From assembly GCA_030632885.1 (NCBI GenBank), contig DAOVTW010000015.1, forward strand, positions 1 through 64,000: a stretch of DNA of 64,000 nucleotides, written 5' to 3'. Positions within the stretch are counted from its first letter, which is position 1. Every line of letters begins with the position of its first letter. Under the pieces are notes generated by a model. The model ran no database searches, was not told the DNA's origin, and saw only the letters and a list, made by a program, of their open reading frames with translations. This document shows positions 24,392-31,102 of the stretch, piece by piece. The DNA comes from JAIOSM01 sp023143455 (lineage in GTDB: Bacteria > Desulfobacterota > Desulfobacteria > Desulfobacterales > Desulfobacteraceae). Made by a program: the position numbers and the translations under genes.

Positions 24392-25078
24392 TTATTGCTT
24401 CCTTAAAAAAGAAAGAGAGAGGTTCACTATAAATGCAATAGTAATAAGGACAACTCCCAGAGCAATGCCATCTGCAAACATACCTTTGTTAGTTTCAAGG
24501 GCAATGGCTGTTGTAATTGTTCTAGTATGATATTTAATGTTTCCGCCCACCATCATGGATATACCTACTTCAGTTAACACTCTGCCATAGGCTGTGACTG
24601 CTGCTGTCAAGATTCCATATCTGACTTCCCATAGGCAAGTAGCAATAATATTGCGTTTGCCTGCACCAAGGCTAACAAGAGTCAATTTAAGATCCTGATC
24701 AATATTTTCGACAATGGAGGCAGTGATTGCTGTTACTATTGGAAAAGCAAGAATAGTCTGTCCAATCGCAATCCCTGTCAGGGTGAAAAGAAGACCCAGC
24801 TCCCCCAAAGGTCCCTGACGGGAAATAAATGCATAAACTGCAAGACCGATAAAAACCGTAGGAAGGGCAAGGAGAGTATCAAGAATTGTTCTTAAGTGTT
24901 TTTTCCCTTTAAAATCAAAATATCCTATAAGAAATCCGCAGGGCAGACCTGCTCCAACGCTCAGAAGCATGGAAATAGTTGATACTTTTAAAGTCGCTAA
25001 GACTGCTGTCCAGGTAGAATAGTCGCCGCTTATCAGAAGCTCAATAGCCTTGATAAAGCCTGCAACAATAAAATCCAT
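24392..25078 (-). CDS. tupB: Tungstate ABC transporter permease
   Basis: A 228-residue inner-membrane protein with about five or six hydrophobic segments and the BPD_transp_1 EAA-like loop (VSLGAGKRNIIATCLWEVRYGI). Its size and the sequence VLTEVGISMMVGGNI are typical of TupB/WtpB-type permeases. It begins 12 bp after tupA and ends 4 bp before tupC, so the three are translated from one message. Confidence 0.9.
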   Translation of the reverse strand: MDFIVAGFIKAIELLISGDYSTWTAVLATLKVSTISMLLSVGAGLPCGFLIGYFDFKGKKHLRTILDTLLALPTVFIGLAVYAFISRQGPLGELGLLFTLTGIAIGQTILAFPIVTAITASIVENIDQDLKLTLVSLGAGKRNIIATCLWEVRYGILTAAVTAYGRVLTEVGISMMVGGNIKYHTRTITTAIALETNKGMFADGIALGVVLITIAFIVNLSLSFLRKQ

Positions 25079-25090
25079 AATTCCCTTTTA

Positions 25091-25918
25091 CTATTTAGCG
25101 TTTGGTATAAATAATTTTTTCCCTATAAGTCTAAAGTCTTTTATCAAATTCTGGGCGTTTGGGGAAGCCATCCAGCCTGAGAATTTAAGTGCCAGATCGT
25201 ATTTTGCATTGGGACAATTTTTCGGATCAAGGGTTAAGACACTATATTGATTTAACAGAATGCTGTCTCCTTCAACCAGAACTTTTAAAGTTGCATTGCC
25301 ACCCTTCTGGGATTGATATTTTATATATGTACCTCTATCTGTCATGGTGTAGCCATCTCTTTGTTCTGCAACACTTATACTGGCAAGCATTCCCTGCCCT
25401 GTCTGTACATACCATTTTTCTTTGTCTGGTTGTGAAATGCCGGCATTTTTCCATAGGAGCTTTTCTTTTTTGTTGGTACCAGAGTCATCCCCACGGCTTA
25501 TAAACACTACTTTTTTGCTTTTAATCATCTTAAGAGCTTCTGATATGTTTTTTCCTTTTATATCGGCAGGATCATTTTCAGGTCCAATGATAACGAAATC
25601 GTTATACATAACTTCTCTTCTCTCTTTACCATAGCCATTGGCGATAAATATTTTTTCTGCAGGAGGTGCATGGACGAGCAGAACATCAACATCACAATTC
25701 TGTCCTAGCTTCAGGGCCTTGCCGGTTCCTGTGGAAGTCCATTTCAAAGAAATACCAGTCTCTTTCTCAAAATGAGGAATAAGATAATCTAAAAGTCCAG
25801 TATTGTCTGTGCTTGTGGTAGTTGCCATCATCAGCTCTTTACTTTTTGCCTGAACGCTGATGGCCATGATCATCAGGAAAATTGTTGCTATACCAATAAA
25901 AAGTCTCTTTTTGTTCAT
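25091..25918 (-). CDS. tupA: Tungstate-binding periplasmic protein
   Basis: A 275-residue exported binding protein: signal peptide MNKKRLFIG...ISVQA with probable cleavage after VQA, then the TupA hallmark TTTSTDNTGLLDYLIPHF (TTTS oxyanion loop), STGTGKALKLGQNCDVDVLLVHAPPAE, and FISRGDDSGTNKKE. TupA proteins bind tungstate with very high affinity and feed tungsten to formate dehydrogenases and aldehyde oxidoreductases, enzymes common in sulfate reducers. It is the first gene of the tup cluster. A perfect 13-bp inverted repeat lies 20 bp upstream of its start and is the obvious candidate for regulation. Confidence 0.93.
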   Translation of the reverse strand: MNKKRLFIGIATIFLMIMAISVQAKSKELMMATTTSTDNTGLLDYLIPHFEKETGISLKWTSTGTGKALKLGQNCDVDVLLVHAPPAEKIFIANGYGKERREVMYNDFVIIGPENDPADIKGKNISEALKMIKSKKVVFISRGDDSGTNKKEKLLWKNAGISQPDKEKWYVQTGQGMLASISVAEQRDGYTMTDRGTYIKYQSQKGGNATLKVLVEGDSILLNQYSVLTLDPKNCPNAKYDLALKFSGWMASPNAQNLIKDFRLIGKKLFIPNAK

Positions 25919-25938
25919 TTCTATAGTCCTCTTAAACG

Positions 25939-25968
25939 TTAAACTTTATTTATTAAAATAAAGTTTAA
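25939..25968. promoter_or_regulatory. Perfect palindrome upstream of tupA
   Basis: TTAAACTTTATTT-ATTA-AAATAAAGTTTAA: 13-bp perfect arms around 4 bp, ending 20 bp before the tupA start. It has no following U-run in either direction, and the strictly symmetric arms favour a repressor operator (for example of a tungstate-responsive regulator) over a terminator of the upstream tmc-like operon. Confidence 0.6.
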
Positions 25969-26062
25969 TTACGTCAATAAGAGTTGGTAGTCAACAGTAA
26001 ATTCAACGGCATAGAAAAATATATAAAATTCTTACTAATACTAACCGATAATTACAACAAAC

Positions 26063-26311
26063 CTACCGATCTTTCAAAAAAAGAGTATGATATTCATCTT
26101 CGGAAATATGCTTTTTTAATCTGTCATTAACAAAAAGATAGATTTCTTCAAGCTCCTGATCTGAAAGTCTTGGTATAAGGACTTTTAGAAAAGAATCTTC
26201 GGAAAATTTTTGAAGATAAAACATAATTGTTTCTTCATCTGTTTCCCGATCAAGTCCAAAAGCCCCAAGACCTTTATATTGCTGGATAAAAGTATGTGTG
26301 TCTTTTTGCAT
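26063..26311 (-). CDS. Small protein of the tmc-like operon, function unknown
   Basis: An 82-residue soluble acidic protein with no cysteine, no signal peptide and no membrane segment. It starts 5 bp after the Fe-S subunit gene, which strongly implies cotranslation with the Tmc-like complex. The sequence is mostly helical (ETIMFYLQKFSEDSFLKVLIPRLSDQELEEIYLFV). It does not look like the larger TmcD of Desulfovibrio. A cytoplasmic accessory or regulatory subunit is possible, but nothing in the sequence proves it. Confidence 0.65.
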   Translation of the reverse strand: MQKDTHTFIQQYKGLGAFGLDRETDEETIMFYLQKFSEDSFLKVLIPRLSDQELEEIYLFVNDRLKKHISEDEYHTLFLKDR

Positions 26312-26316
26312 ATAAG

Positions 26317-27672
26317 CTATTCCTTTGACATTCCTTTGATTGAGCTTGCAACAACTTCAACAATGCTTTTTACGTCAAAGTCTAAATCATGGATAACTGC
26401 AATATCACGGATTTGATTTTTACAATTAAAACAGCCTGTGACAACCGTTTTTGCACCTGTTTTCTGAATCTGCTCAGCTTTGATTTTTCCCATTCTTTGT
26501 CTTATGTGACCTAAATCTCCGGTAGAGGCAAGCCCGCCACCACCACCGCAGCAATAATTATGGACACCATGGGGTTGCATTTCAACAAAATTACTTGTTA
26601 ATGCTTTGATAACGCGTCTAGGTTCTTCAATCACACCGCCCCTACGTCCTATATTACATGGATCATGATAAGTAACAGGACCTTCAAACAGGTCTTTTTC
26701 AAATTCGAGACGTCCTTCTTGTACATATTGATCAATTAGCTCAACAAGAGTGTAAATAGGAAAACTAAATCGCTCGCCTATAATTTTTTCCACCTCATGT
26801 TTTAAGACTCGATAGCCATGGCCACATGGAGCAAGGACAAGGCTTTCTGCATTGAGTATTTTTCTTGCTTCAAGTGTTGTGTTTGCCACTTTATAGACAT
26901 TTTCTTTACTTCCCTGGTAAAATGCATAATTCACTACATCAAAATCATGGGTGGATAATGTATAATCTTCTCCGGCTGCTGAAAGGATCTTTAGCTCATC
27001 CATTAATAAAAAAGGAAAGTCTCTTAAGGTCAAGGGATGTGGAATATAAAGAACTTTTGCGTTTTCTTTGTTTATAGGAATTGAAAAGCCTTCTCCCATA
27101 TCTTCTTCCATTTCTTCAGCCAGCCATTCAATGGTATCAATAAAATCTTCATCAGATAACCCCAGATAATTCCCGGTTAAAAGTGTCGTATTAACAGGTC
27201 CCATCAGACCCGAAGGAACTTTTCCAAGTCCAAAAAGCAATGCCCTTGCAACATACATGATTTCGCCGGTATTGATTCCCATGGGGCATGCAAGAGCGCA
27301 ATTCCCACATAGCGTGCAATTTTCAAAGGCTGCTTTGAACAGAGTATCAAACTTTGGATTGGTCATAGGGTTTCGAGGTTTTCCAAAATGTAGTTTTGAT
27401 TTTATGGGGTGAAAATATTCTGAAATAACACTGTCTAATTGCTTAATGCGGTTTGCAGGTACAAAATCTTTGTTTTGTTCAGAGCAATAATAATGACAAG
27501 CTTTTGCACAAGCACCACAGTTGACACATGCCTTTAGCATGGAAAAGAATTTTGTACTGGTATATCGGTTATAAATATCTCTTAATTTTTCAATATATTC
27601 TAAAGCGCTCGGTTCTTTGATAGAATCAGCTGAAGGTGTATTTGTTATAGATTCAATGGATTCAGCAGTCAT
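26317..27672 (-). CDS. HdrD/DsrK-like Fe-S subunit of a Tmc-type transmembrane complex
   Basis: A 451-residue cytoplasmic protein. Two N-terminal cubane motifs, CVNCGACAKACHYYC and CTLCGNCALACPMGIN, are followed by two CCG-type segments: LAPCGHGYRVLKHEV and DPCNIGRRGGV...NYCCGGGGGLAS...TGCFNCKNQI. This is the architecture of HdrD, DsrK, HmcF and TmcB, which bind a catalytic noncubane cluster and act on thiols/disulfides. In Tmc it receives electrons from a periplasmic tetraheme cytochrome through the membrane subunit. The gene lies 21 bp after the cytochrome gene. Assigned to Tmc rather than DsrK because of the cytochrome c3-like gene beside it. Confidence 0.82.
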   Translation of the reverse strand: MTAESIESITNTPSADSIKEPSALEYIEKLRDIYNRYTSTKFFSMLKACVNCGACAKACHYYCSEQNKDFVPANRIKQLDSVISEYFHPIKSKLHFGKPRNPMTNPKFDTLFKAAFENCTLCGNCALACPMGINTGEIMYVARALLFGLGKVPSGLMGPVNTTLLTGNYLGLSDEDFIDTIEWLAEEMEEDMGEGFSIPINKENAKVLYIPHPLTLRDFPFLLMDELKILSAAGEDYTLSTHDFDVVNYAFYQGSKENVYKVANTTLEARKILNAESLVLAPCGHGYRVLKHEVEKIIGERFSFPIYTLVELIDQYVQEGRLEFEKDLFEGPVTYHDPCNIGRRGGVIEEPRRVIKALTSNFVEMQPHGVHNYCCGGGGGLASTGDLGHIRQRMGKIKAEQIQKTGAKTVVTGCFNCKNQIRDIAVIHDLDFDVKSIVEVVASSIKGMSKE

Positions 27673-27693
27673 GTTTAAATTCCTTTAAATAAA

Positions 27694-28134
27694 TTATTTC
27701 TTGTGACATTCACCACATGTAGTCGGACCGGCTATCTTTTTTACTTTCTTCATCTGTCTGTGGCATCCGGTGCAGGTTTCATGGCTGGCATCTTTGAGCG
27801 CCATGGTATTGCCTTGTTTTTTCTCAGTGTGACATTCAGTACATGCTTCCTCTTCCCCCTCGGAATAGAGAAGCTTGTTTTTTTTGGTATTTAAAACATG
27901 GTGGCATTTGGCACAGCTATCAACACCTATCGATTCTTCATGCAAGGTATGATCAAAACTAGGAACAACTCTTTTGGGTGTCACAAGGATGGGAAAACAA
28001 CAAAGAGCAAAACCAGGTTTAGTTAAATCAGATTTGGCTACATTATTGTCCTGGCCAAATGTGCTGGGCAGCCAGAAGAATATAATTAAGAGTGAAAGTA
28101 AAATAATAATAACCCATGACAATTTATATTTCAT
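27694..28134 (-). CDS. Tetraheme cytochrome c3-family protein (TmcA-like)
   Basis: A 146-residue exported or membrane-anchored cytochrome. The ATG at 28134 is preferred (AAGGAAG at the right spacing) over the ATG at 28176, which lies just upstream and would bury the signal sequence. The N-terminus MKYKLSWVIIILLSLLIIFFW is a signal peptide or anchor. Four CxxCH heme motifs follow: CAKCHH, CTECH, CTGCH, CGECH, with FDHTLHEESIGVD providing distal histidines as in class III cytochromes c. TmcA receives electrons from periplasmic hydrogenases or formate dehydrogenases via cytochrome c3. The gene lies between the membrane and Fe-S subunit genes. Confidence 0.85.
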   Translation of the reverse strand: MKYKLSWVIIILLSLLIIFFWLPSTFGQDNNVAKSDLTKPGFALCCFPILVTPKRVVPSFDHTLHEESIGVDSCAKCHHVLNTKKNKLLYSEGEEEACTECHTEKKQGNTMALKDASHETCTGCHRQMKKVKKIAGPTTCGECHKK

Positions 28135-28165
28135 TTGGACTTCCTTGATTTTGTTTGTCATATTG

Positions 28166-28819
28166 TTACCAGTCACTAGGTTTTAAGACATTGCCAAAGT
28201 CAGCTCCCATATAATATCGGGAAAAGGGATACGCAATCATGTGCATAAGCTTTGAAAATGGAATAATTGCAATTAATATTTCGCTGGACAAGATATGTAG
28301 GATCAAGACTGGGCGATAGGGACCAATTTGATGGAAGGCTAAAAATCCAAAAAGAAATGAAACAAACACAGCAATAAGAATCAAGTAATCTGAGATCTGG
28401 GTTACCATTCTTACTTCAGGAACAAAAACTCTTCTTAGAAAAAAGAAGATACAGGCAAACAATACAAAAAGTACCATGACATCAGCCATGTTATCTGGAA
28501 TGTTACCCCAACTAATCTTGTAAGATTCAAACCATAAAACAATATGTGCCAATAAAAAAAGAGGCAGGACAATTATACAGATGTGAAATAAGGTTGTAAT
28601 CAATGTAAAAACAGGTCTTTCTCTCATAAAACGTGTGGCAAAAGGGATTAACCCAAAGATTACAGCTTTGAACCCGTTGGTCAGATTCTCTCTTGGATAG
28701 AGTAGTTTGGGATTTGTCCCCTTTTGGTAAAAGCTTATCAGCCGGAAACAGGAACCAAAAATGAAAATAGCAAATGCAATCATTGCCATGGGTCCTCGAA
28801 CAAGTTCATAAAAGTCCAC
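28166..28819 (-). CDS. Cytochrome b-type membrane subunit (TmcC/DsrM/NarI-like)
   Basis: A 217-residue integral membrane protein with about six hydrophobic segments. Histidines within or at the end of helices (FHICIIVLPLFLLAHIVLW, LILHILSSE, LMHMIAYPFSRY) are placed as heme b ligands in NarI/DsrM/TmcC proteins. It opens the four-gene tmc-like operon, with AAGGAAAATAAA as ribosome-binding region. It should pass electrons between the periplasmic cytochrome, menaquinone and the cytoplasmic Fe-S subunit. The gene order here (membrane, cytochrome, Fe-S, small protein) differs from tmcABCD in Desulfovibrio. Confidence 0.82.
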   Translation of the reverse strand: MDFYELVRGPMAMIAFAIFIFGSCFRLISFYQKGTNPKLLYPRENLTNGFKAVIFGLIPFATRFMRERPVFTLITTLFHICIIVLPLFLLAHIVLWFESYKISWGNIPDNMADVMVLFVLFACIFFFLRRVFVPEVRMVTQISDYLILIAVFVSFLFGFLAFHQIGPYRPVLILHILSSEILIAIIPFSKLMHMIAYPFSRYYMGADFGNVLKPSDW

Positions 28820-28952
28820 TTTATTTTCCTTTTTTTTATTTAATTCCGTTGTTTTATCTAATAGAAGTTGAATATTAAGTCAAGAATATTGATTTGAATT
28901 TGTCACATATAGTCACAGCCTTTAAAAAGCGGATATAACCTTTTCAACAGAT

Positions 28953-29144
28953 TTGAAGCTTTTGAATAAGGCACGGGAAAAAAGTGAACAAATCATTGAT
29001 GTACTGCATTCTTCCCATAAAGGGAAAATGAAAAAACCCCGAACATACAGAAAAAGAGCACGTAAAGATTTCTTATCAGTTACAAAAAGTAATGAGTCAT
29101 GTGATCTGAAAGATCAAATTAAGGCATATCAGAAACAGCAATAG
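28953..29144 (+). pseudogene. Transposase remnant (IS5-like fragment)
   Basis: A 63-codon frame whose peptide KAREKSEQIIDVLH...GKMKKPRTYRKRARKDFLS resembles an internal piece of IS5-type transposases. It then loses similarity (TKSNESCDLKDQ) and stops; neither the DDE catalytic region nor terminal inverted repeats were found nearby. It is thus a decayed insertion-sequence fragment in the 560-bp gap between the tmc-like operon and dsrC. Identification is from memory of the family motif and is moderately sure. Confidence 0.5.
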
Positions 29145-29230
29145 CTATAATCTTTTTAGTGATGAACCTTAAGAAAATATTAAATAATTTCAAAATTACA
29201 GAGCATCTTGAATTGTTCAGGAAGCTCTAA

Positions 29231-29262
29231 TTAAAAGACTTAATTTTATTTAAAAGACTTAA
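29231..29262 (+). promoter_or_regulatory. Tandem 13-bp direct repeats upstream of the dsrC promoter
   Basis: TTAAAAGACTTAA occurs at 29231-29243 and again at 29250-29262, a period of 19 bp (about two helical turns), just upstream of the -35 box. This is the usual placement for activator sites. Confidence 0.5.
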
Positions 29263-29270
29263 ACTTTATA

Positions 29271-29299
29271 TTGACAACAAGCTAAGCTTAGTTTATGGT
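29271..29299 (+). promoter_or_regulatory. dsrC promoter with palindrome in the spacer
   Basis: TTGACA (29271-29276), 17-bp spacer, TATGGT (29294-29299). The spacer contains the perfect palindrome CTAAGCTTAG (29282-29291), a possible operator. An untranslated leader of about 75 nt ends in AGGAGGT before the dsrC ATG. Confidence 0.62.
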
Positions 29300-29383
29300 A
29301 AAAAATTATTTAGTAAAGAAATAAATAAGACAGACAGTCTTAAAAATGATAGAAAACTTATTTTTAAACAGGAGGTATTTTTA

Positions 29384-29701
29384 ATGGCAACAGTAGAAAC
29401 GAATGGAGCGTCATTCGAAATCGATGAGGACGGATTCTTACTTGATTATAGTGCTTTCAATGAAAACTGGATAGAATATGTAAGAACTCAGGAAGGTATT
29501 GACGAACTAAATGAAGAGCATTCAAAAGTAATTCAAGTGCTTCAAGACTATTATGAAAAAAATGGTATTGCTCCTATGGTACGCGTTCTTTCAAAACTTA
29601 CAAAATTCAAACTCAAACATATTTACGAATTATTCCCATCAGGACCTGGTAAAGGTGCTTGTAAAATGGCAGGTCTTCCAAAACCAACCGGATGCGTATA
29701 A
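29384..29701 (+). CDS. dsrC: DsrC, sulfur-carrier protein of dissimilatory sulfite reduction
   Basis: A 105-residue protein of the DsrC/TusE family. DsrC accepts sulfur from DsrAB as a trisulfide between its two C-terminal cysteines and hands it to the membrane DsrMKJOP complex. Both cysteines are present: C93 in GKGACKMAG and C104 in PKPTGCV, the penultimate residue. The N-terminal FEIDEDGFLLD and the ELFPSGPGKGACKMAGLP block are characteristic. dsrAB is not in this window; a stand-alone dsrC is normal in sulfate reducers. It has a strong ribosome-binding site (AGGAGGT), its own promoter and its own terminator, which fits the high expression known for this gene. Confidence 0.97.
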   Translation: MATVETNGASFEIDEDGFLLDYSAFNENWIEYVRTQEGIDELNEEHSKVIQVLQDYYEKNGIAPMVRVLSKLTKFKLKHIYELFPSGPGKGACKMAGLPKPTGCV

Positions 29702-29731
29702 TTCATACCATTCTTTGGAATTAGAATTTTT

Positions 29732-29777
29732 AAAGCTCTGTAGCCTAATATTTTTTTAAGTTACAGAGCTTTTTTTA
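29732..29777 (+). terminator. Rho-independent terminator of dsrC
   Basis: AAAGCTCTGTA (29732-29742) pairs perfectly with TACAGAGCTTT (29762-29772), 11 bp, followed by a run of T. The loop is 19 nt. It separates dsrC from the following heme gene and argues that the latter does not start at 29777. Confidence 0.9.
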
Positions 29778-29809
29778 TGTGTTGTATTTATATTAATTTT
29801 GGGTCAATT

Positions 29810-30265
29810 ATGTATTCATTAGATGACACAGACAAACAAATACTAAACAAGATACAGTCAAACTTCCCAACAGATGCAAAACCTTTTTCCAAGATTGCAA
29901 GTGACCTTAATCTACCTTCTGACCTTGTAATCAAAAAAATTGAAAGAATGAAAGAAAACAATATCATAAGGCGCATTGGCGGAAATTTTAGCCCTGATAA
30001 AATTGGATATAAAAGCACTCTTTGTGCTGCAAAAGTCCCAAAAAAAGATGTTGAATCATTTGCAAAGATTGTAAACTCTTACTCTGGTGTTACGCACAAC
30101 TATGTAAGAGAACATGATTATAATATATGGTTTACATTTATTGCAAAATCCCGCGAAACAATCGAAAAAAATTTAAAAGAGATCTCAACAAAAACCGGAA
30201 TTAAGAAAATCCTTAATCTACCTGCAACAGACCTTTTTAAAATAAGCGCACAGTTCAAAGTATGA
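29810..30265 (+). CDS. Siroheme decarboxylase subunit (AhbA/AhbB, NirDLHG family)
   Basis: A 151-residue Lrp/AsnC-like protein of the alternative heme pathway, where siroheme is decarboxylated to didecarboxysiroheme on the way to heme b. The ATG at 29810 gives the usual N-terminus (MYSLDDTDKQILNKIQ); an in-frame ATG at 29777 lies in the dsrC terminator. The N-terminal HTH-like part (PFSKIASDLNLPSDLVIKKIERMKENNIIRRIGG) is followed by the ferredoxin-like fold with VTHNYVREHDYNIWFT, the conserved His/Tyr/Arg block of this enzyme. AhbA and AhbB are paralogous partners; which one this is cannot be decided, and the partner is not in the window. The stop overlaps the next start (ATGA). Confidence 0.88.
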   Translation: MYSLDDTDKQILNKIQSNFPTDAKPFSKIASDLNLPSDLVIKKIERMKENNIIRRIGGNFSPDKIGYKSTLCAAKVPKKDVESFAKIVNSYSGVTHNYVREHDYNIWFTFIAKSRETIEKNLKEISTKTGIKKILNLPATDLFKISAQFKV

Positions 30266-31071
30266 AAGATATTACAATCGCACTTGCTGTTCAAAATTCC
30301 ATTTGCGGTATGTATGAAGAAAATCTTTCAAAATGTATTAAACTTACAGCCATGGCTTCTAAAAAAGGCGCGTCATTAATTCTTTTTCCGGAAATGAACC
30401 TTACTGGTTATGCATCCGGAAAAAAACTACTGCCCATTGCAAAGCCTTTGTCTGATGAACTTATAAGCACTCTGCGAAAGATTTCTACAAATAAATCTAT
30501 CACAATTGTCGCAGGCTTAGCACACAAAGAATCAGATAATAAAATTTATGCCTCCCATTTTGCCATAATGCCTGACAATTCCTTTTTTATTTACAAAAAA
30601 ACCCACACAGCACCACCTGAAAAAAAAACATTGTCAAGGGGCAATAAAATTGAAATATGTCAGGACAAATCAAATGATTTATATTTTGGAATCCAGCTAT
30701 GTTATGATGCTCACTTTCCACAACTTACCACATCCATGGCTGTAAAAGGGGCTGACTTGGTCTTTATTCCCCATGCATCACCAAGGGGAACAGCCAAAGA
30801 AAAATATCAATCCTGGATGCGGCATTTAACAGCAAGAGCATTTGATAATGGAATTTTTATTGCAGCCTGTAATCAGACCGGAGAGAATGGAGCAGGCTTG
30901 TTATTTCCTGGAGTTGCAGTAATTATTGGGCCTGACGGCAAAATCATTTCAAAATACACAGAAAAAAAAGAAGGACTGCTAATCTCTAAATTATCCGGCG
31001 AAAAACTAAAAAATATACGTAACCACAGAATGAAGTATTTCTTACCTAACAGAAGAGATGATCTTTATTAA
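30262..31071 (+). CDS. Carbon-nitrogen hydrolase (nitrilase superfamily)
   Basis: A 269-residue cytoplasmic amidase-like enzyme with the Glu-Lys-Cys triad of the nitrilase fold: E44 in LILFPEMNLTGY, K113 in YKKTHT, and nucleophile C147 in GIQLCYDAHFPQ. ASPRGTAKEKYQSWMRHLTARAFDNG is the conserved helix after it. The substrate cannot be read from the sequence. It overlaps the siroheme decarboxylase gene by 4 bp, so the two are translationally coupled. Confidence 0.88.
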   Translation: MKDITIALAVQNSICGMYEENLSKCIKLTAMASKKGASLILFPEMNLTGYASGKKLLPIAKPLSDELISTLRKISTNKSITIVAGLAHKESDNKIYASHFAIMPDNSFFIYKKTHTAPPEKKTLSRGNKIEICQDKSNDLYFGIQLCYDAHFPQLTTSMAVKGADLVFIPHASPRGTAKEKYQSWMRHLTARAFDNGIFIAACNQTGENGAGLLFPGVAVIIGPDGKIISKYTEKKEGLLISKLSGEKLKNIRNHRMKYFLPNRRDDLY

Positions 31072-31102
31072 TAATATCTAATATCTTTATTCCCCCTTCT
31101 TT

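Noticed and set aside
25939..25968. Terminator of the tmc-like operon
   Set aside because: No T-run after the hairpin and an AT-only stem; position just before tupA fits an operator better.
29777..29809. Earlier start of the siroheme decarboxylase gene
   Set aside because: It lies in the T-run of the dsrC terminator and adds residues unlike the family.
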